Assembly: GCA_900551295.1 (NCBI GenBank)
Contig: URVJ01000001.1
Location: 62,001-126,000 of the forward strand
Direction of reading: 5' to 3'
Length of the DNA: 64,000 bases
Origin: an uncultured Eubacteriales bacterium
GTDB taxonomy: Bacteria; Bacillota; Clostridia; Oscillospirales; CAG-382
Under the pieces are notes generated by a model. That model saw only the letters and a list, made by a program, of their open reading frames with translations, ran no database searches and was not told the DNA's origin. Shown here one piece after another: positions 62,672 to 64,000 of this stretch. The translations under genes were made by a program, and so were the position numbers. How positions within the stretch are numbered: the stretch's first letter is position 1; each line of letters starts with the position of its first letter.

Positions 62672-63415
62672 TCAGATTTCGGCGGCGCTTTCAGCGTCGC
62701 AGTAAAGAATAGAATTTTCAAGCGTTCTGAGAATAGTCGCGGGGCAGTACTCGCCGATCTTTCCGCGGACAGTCTTTGCGACTGCTGCGATTTTTGTTAT
62801 GGACGGCACGACGCATATTCTGAATGCAGCTCTTTTAAACACAGGAACCGTAAGCGTAAGTGCATATTCGGGAACTTTATCAAGACTGTCAAAGCAGCCG
62901 TCATGAACCTGCTGCATGCGGCATACCGGATCAAGCTTTACCTTTTTTACGGTCTGTGTGTCCGAAAAGTCCGCAACGGGCGGATCGTTGAATGCAATAT
63001 GTCCGTTTTCGCCGATTCCCATAAAGATTATATCCGGCGGATTTTCGTCGATAAGCTTTGAATAACGCTTCGCTTCGTTATCGGCGTCTGCCGTGCTGTC
63101 CATTGTATTCACGCTCTTAAAATTTACTCTGTCAAAAATTGCACGGTGCAGGAAGTTTGCAAATCCCTGCGGTGCGTCCGACGGCAGACCTATATATTCG
63201 TCCATGTGATATGCGTTGATTTTGTTCCAAGGTATATTGCTTTTGCATAATGCGTCCAGAAATTCATTCTGCGACGGTGCTGCCGCAAATATTATGTTGA
63301 GTTCGGATTTTGTTTTGAGCATATCCGAAATTATTCTTTCGGCGTCCTCGGCGGCTTTTTTGCCCATTTCGGTACGTGTTTTGAATACTTTGATTTCAAG
63401 TGTATCGGCTTTCAT
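62672..63415 (-). CDS. nagB: NagB-like glucosamine-6-phosphate deaminase
   Basis: A 247-residue sugar-phosphate isomerase-fold enzyme. AYHMDEYIGL, GIGENGHIAFNDPP and LTLTVPVFKRA match NagB, which turns glucosamine-6-phosphate into fructose-6-phosphate and ammonia. AAGGAG precedes the ATG of MKADTLEIKV; 36 in-frame codons upstream are not credible because they cross the promoter. It is first in the unit and divergent from an AraC regulator that probably controls it. Confidence 0.9.
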   Translation of the reverse strand: MKADTLEIKVFKTRTEMGKKAAEDAERIISDMLKTKSELNIIFAAAPSQNEFLDALCKSNIPWNKINAYHMDEYIGLPSDAPQGFANFLHRAIFDRVNFKSVNTMDSTADADNEAKRYSKLIDENPPDIIFMGIGENGHIAFNDPPVADFSDTQTVKKVKLDPVCRMQQVHDGCFDSLDKVPEYALTLTVPVFKRAAFRICVVPSITKIAAVAKTVRGKIGEYCPATILRTLENSILYCDAESAAEI

Positions 63416-63457
63416 ATAATACTCCTTTTTTGAGAAATATTTTCTTTTTACACAGCT

Positions 63458-63486
63458 ATTATAAGCCGATACTATCCGAAAGTAAA
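63458..63486 (-). promoter_or_regulatory. Promoter of the nagB operon
   Basis: Minus strand: TTTACT, 17-base spacer, TATAAT. The -35 box touches the first operator repeat. Confidence 0.7.
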
Positions 63487-63516
63487 TTGCAAATAATGGC
63501 AAATATATTGCAAATA
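63487..63516. promoter_or_regulatory. Probable AraC-type operator between nagB and its regulator
   Basis: TTGCAAATA at 63487 and again at 63508, exactly 21 bp apart, with a related TGGCAAATA at 63497 between them. The block lies between the two divergent promoters and overlaps the -35 of the regulator. Confidence 0.65.
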
Positions 63517-63536
63517 GTGACATTAAGTGTTATAAT
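63508..63536 (+). promoter_or_regulatory. Promoter of the AraC regulator at 63564
   Basis: TTGCAA, 17-base spacer, TATAAT. The -35 is inside the second operator repeat, which suggests self-repression. Confidence 0.7.
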
Positions 63537-63563
63537 AATTAAAAAAGTGCGGAGGTTGTATTT

Positions 63564-64000
63564 ATGAAAGAAAATATTATTTTCAGATATGCCGACGAAA
63601 ACTTTTGCTATCATCACACATACACAAAAAATCCCGATCCTGCGCAGTTTGCTTTTCTTTCCCATTCGCACAATATGTACGAAATATACCTGCTGATAAG
63701 CGGAAAAGTGGAGTACATTATCGAAGGGCGGATATTTACACCCGAACCCGGAACCGTAATGCTGACAAACAAAGGTGCCGTTCACAATACGCATATTGTC
63801 GACAGCAATGCAGACTACGAACGGCGTGTTTTAATGTTCTCCCAGGAGTTCATCAGTCCCGTATTCAAAACACTGTTTGAAAACGCATCTTTCAGACTTT
63901 CGGAAAACGATCTTTTGTTTGCAAACTCGTGTATGGAAATGATTGAGCATAACAACAGAATACTTTCAACTCCGGAACTGATAAAATCCGTGCTTTCGGC
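63564..64000 (+). CDS. AraC-family transcriptional regulator, N-terminal part (partial)
   Basis: The frame runs off the window after 145 codons. GGAGG precedes the ATG of MKENIIFRYA. The visible part is a cupin sensing domain: FLSHSHNMYEIYLLISG, then EYIIEGRIFTPEPGTVMLTNKG, with histidines placed as in sugar-responsive AraC proteins. The helix-turn-helix end would lie beyond the window. Divergent position and the shared operator point to control of the nagB-Gfo/Idh-Gfo/Idh-nagA unit. Confidence 0.75.
   Translation, partial: MKENIIFRYADENFCYHHTYTKNPDPAQFAFLSHSHNMYEIYLLISGKVEYIIEGRIFTPEPGTVMLTNKGAVHNTHIVDSNADYERRVLMFSQEFISPVFKTLFENASFRLSENDLLFANSCMEMIEHNNRILSTPELIKSVLS

Noticed and set aside
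43001..64000. Recently acquired mobile island
   Set aside because: The gene set is accessory-like, but no integrase, transposase, tRNA-borne attachment site or shift in codon style was noticed.

Overview
The window reads as chromosomal DNA from an anaerobic, endospore-forming Firmicute of the class Clostridia, most likely a gut or rumen member of the Oscillospiraceae or a related family. The evidence is a spoIIAA-spoIIAB-sigF operon, a gerA-type germination operon, the clade II single-chain PurL and the multi-domain secreted rhamnosidase. Base composition is moderate. Promoters are close to TTGACA-17-TATAAT, ribosome binding sites are AGGAGG-like, and TAA and TGA are both used as stops. No rRNA, tRNA, CRISPR array, insertion sequence, phage or plasmid gene was recognised, and no stretch over about 260 bases lacks a gene.

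Layout. 1-3.0 kb: end of an ABC exporter ATPase with its permease, then a TrmO-like tRNA methyltransferase. 3.1-11.4 kb: a secreted 2150-residue GH78 rhamnosidase, an AraC regulator and a sugar isomerase-like TIM barrel. 11.5-12.3 kb: an MgtC-family membrane protein. 12.3-21.9 kb: a ZTP-riboswitch-controlled purine operon, purE-C-F-M-N-D-L. 21.9-24.7 kb (minus): YmdB-like phosphodiesterase, a DUF5711-like membrane protein and a TrmN6-like methyltransferase, divergent from an NCS2 purine permease at 24.8-26.3 kb. 26.3-29.2 kb: a helical-repeat protein and an SGNH esterase (minus), then a MATE gene broken by one in-frame TGA. 29.2-31.8 kb: ribF, a DacF-like protein and a DUF1653 protein. 31.8-37.6 kb (minus): an E2/CAT-like protein, the spoIIA operon and a gerA-type operon. 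37.7-39.6 kb: asnB. 39.6-42.9 kb: a trio (zinc ribbon, TPM domain, SPFH) resembling Bacillus ydjGHI.

43-64 kb is a carbohydrate island of small divergent operons. Four of its regulators are AraC-type and lie beside the operon they probably control: GH123-like DUF4091 protein; Gfo/Idh + two MDR dehydrogenases; SDR + type I dehydroquinase-like protein; enolase-superfamily acid-sugar dehydratase + SDR + unclassified GH-like protein; GH38 alpha-mannosidase; and nagB + two Gfo/Idh + nagA. Two of the divergent control regions carry direct repeats 21 bp apart, the spacing expected of AraC-family half-sites. None of the island enzymes has a visible signal peptide and there is no transporter, so these enzymes probably act in the cytoplasm on material imported by a system encoded elsewhere.

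The most interesting leads are: the nag operon carrying two Gfo/Idh proteins (possible NAD-dependent glycoside processing); the unclassified GH-like/dehydratase/SDR operon; the dehydroquinase-like enzyme in a catabolic setting; the ydjGHI-like trio without pspA; and three proteins whose family catalytic motifs are altered or interrupted (DacF-like, E2-like, MATE). Starts, domains and functions were judged by eye from sequence alone, without database searches.
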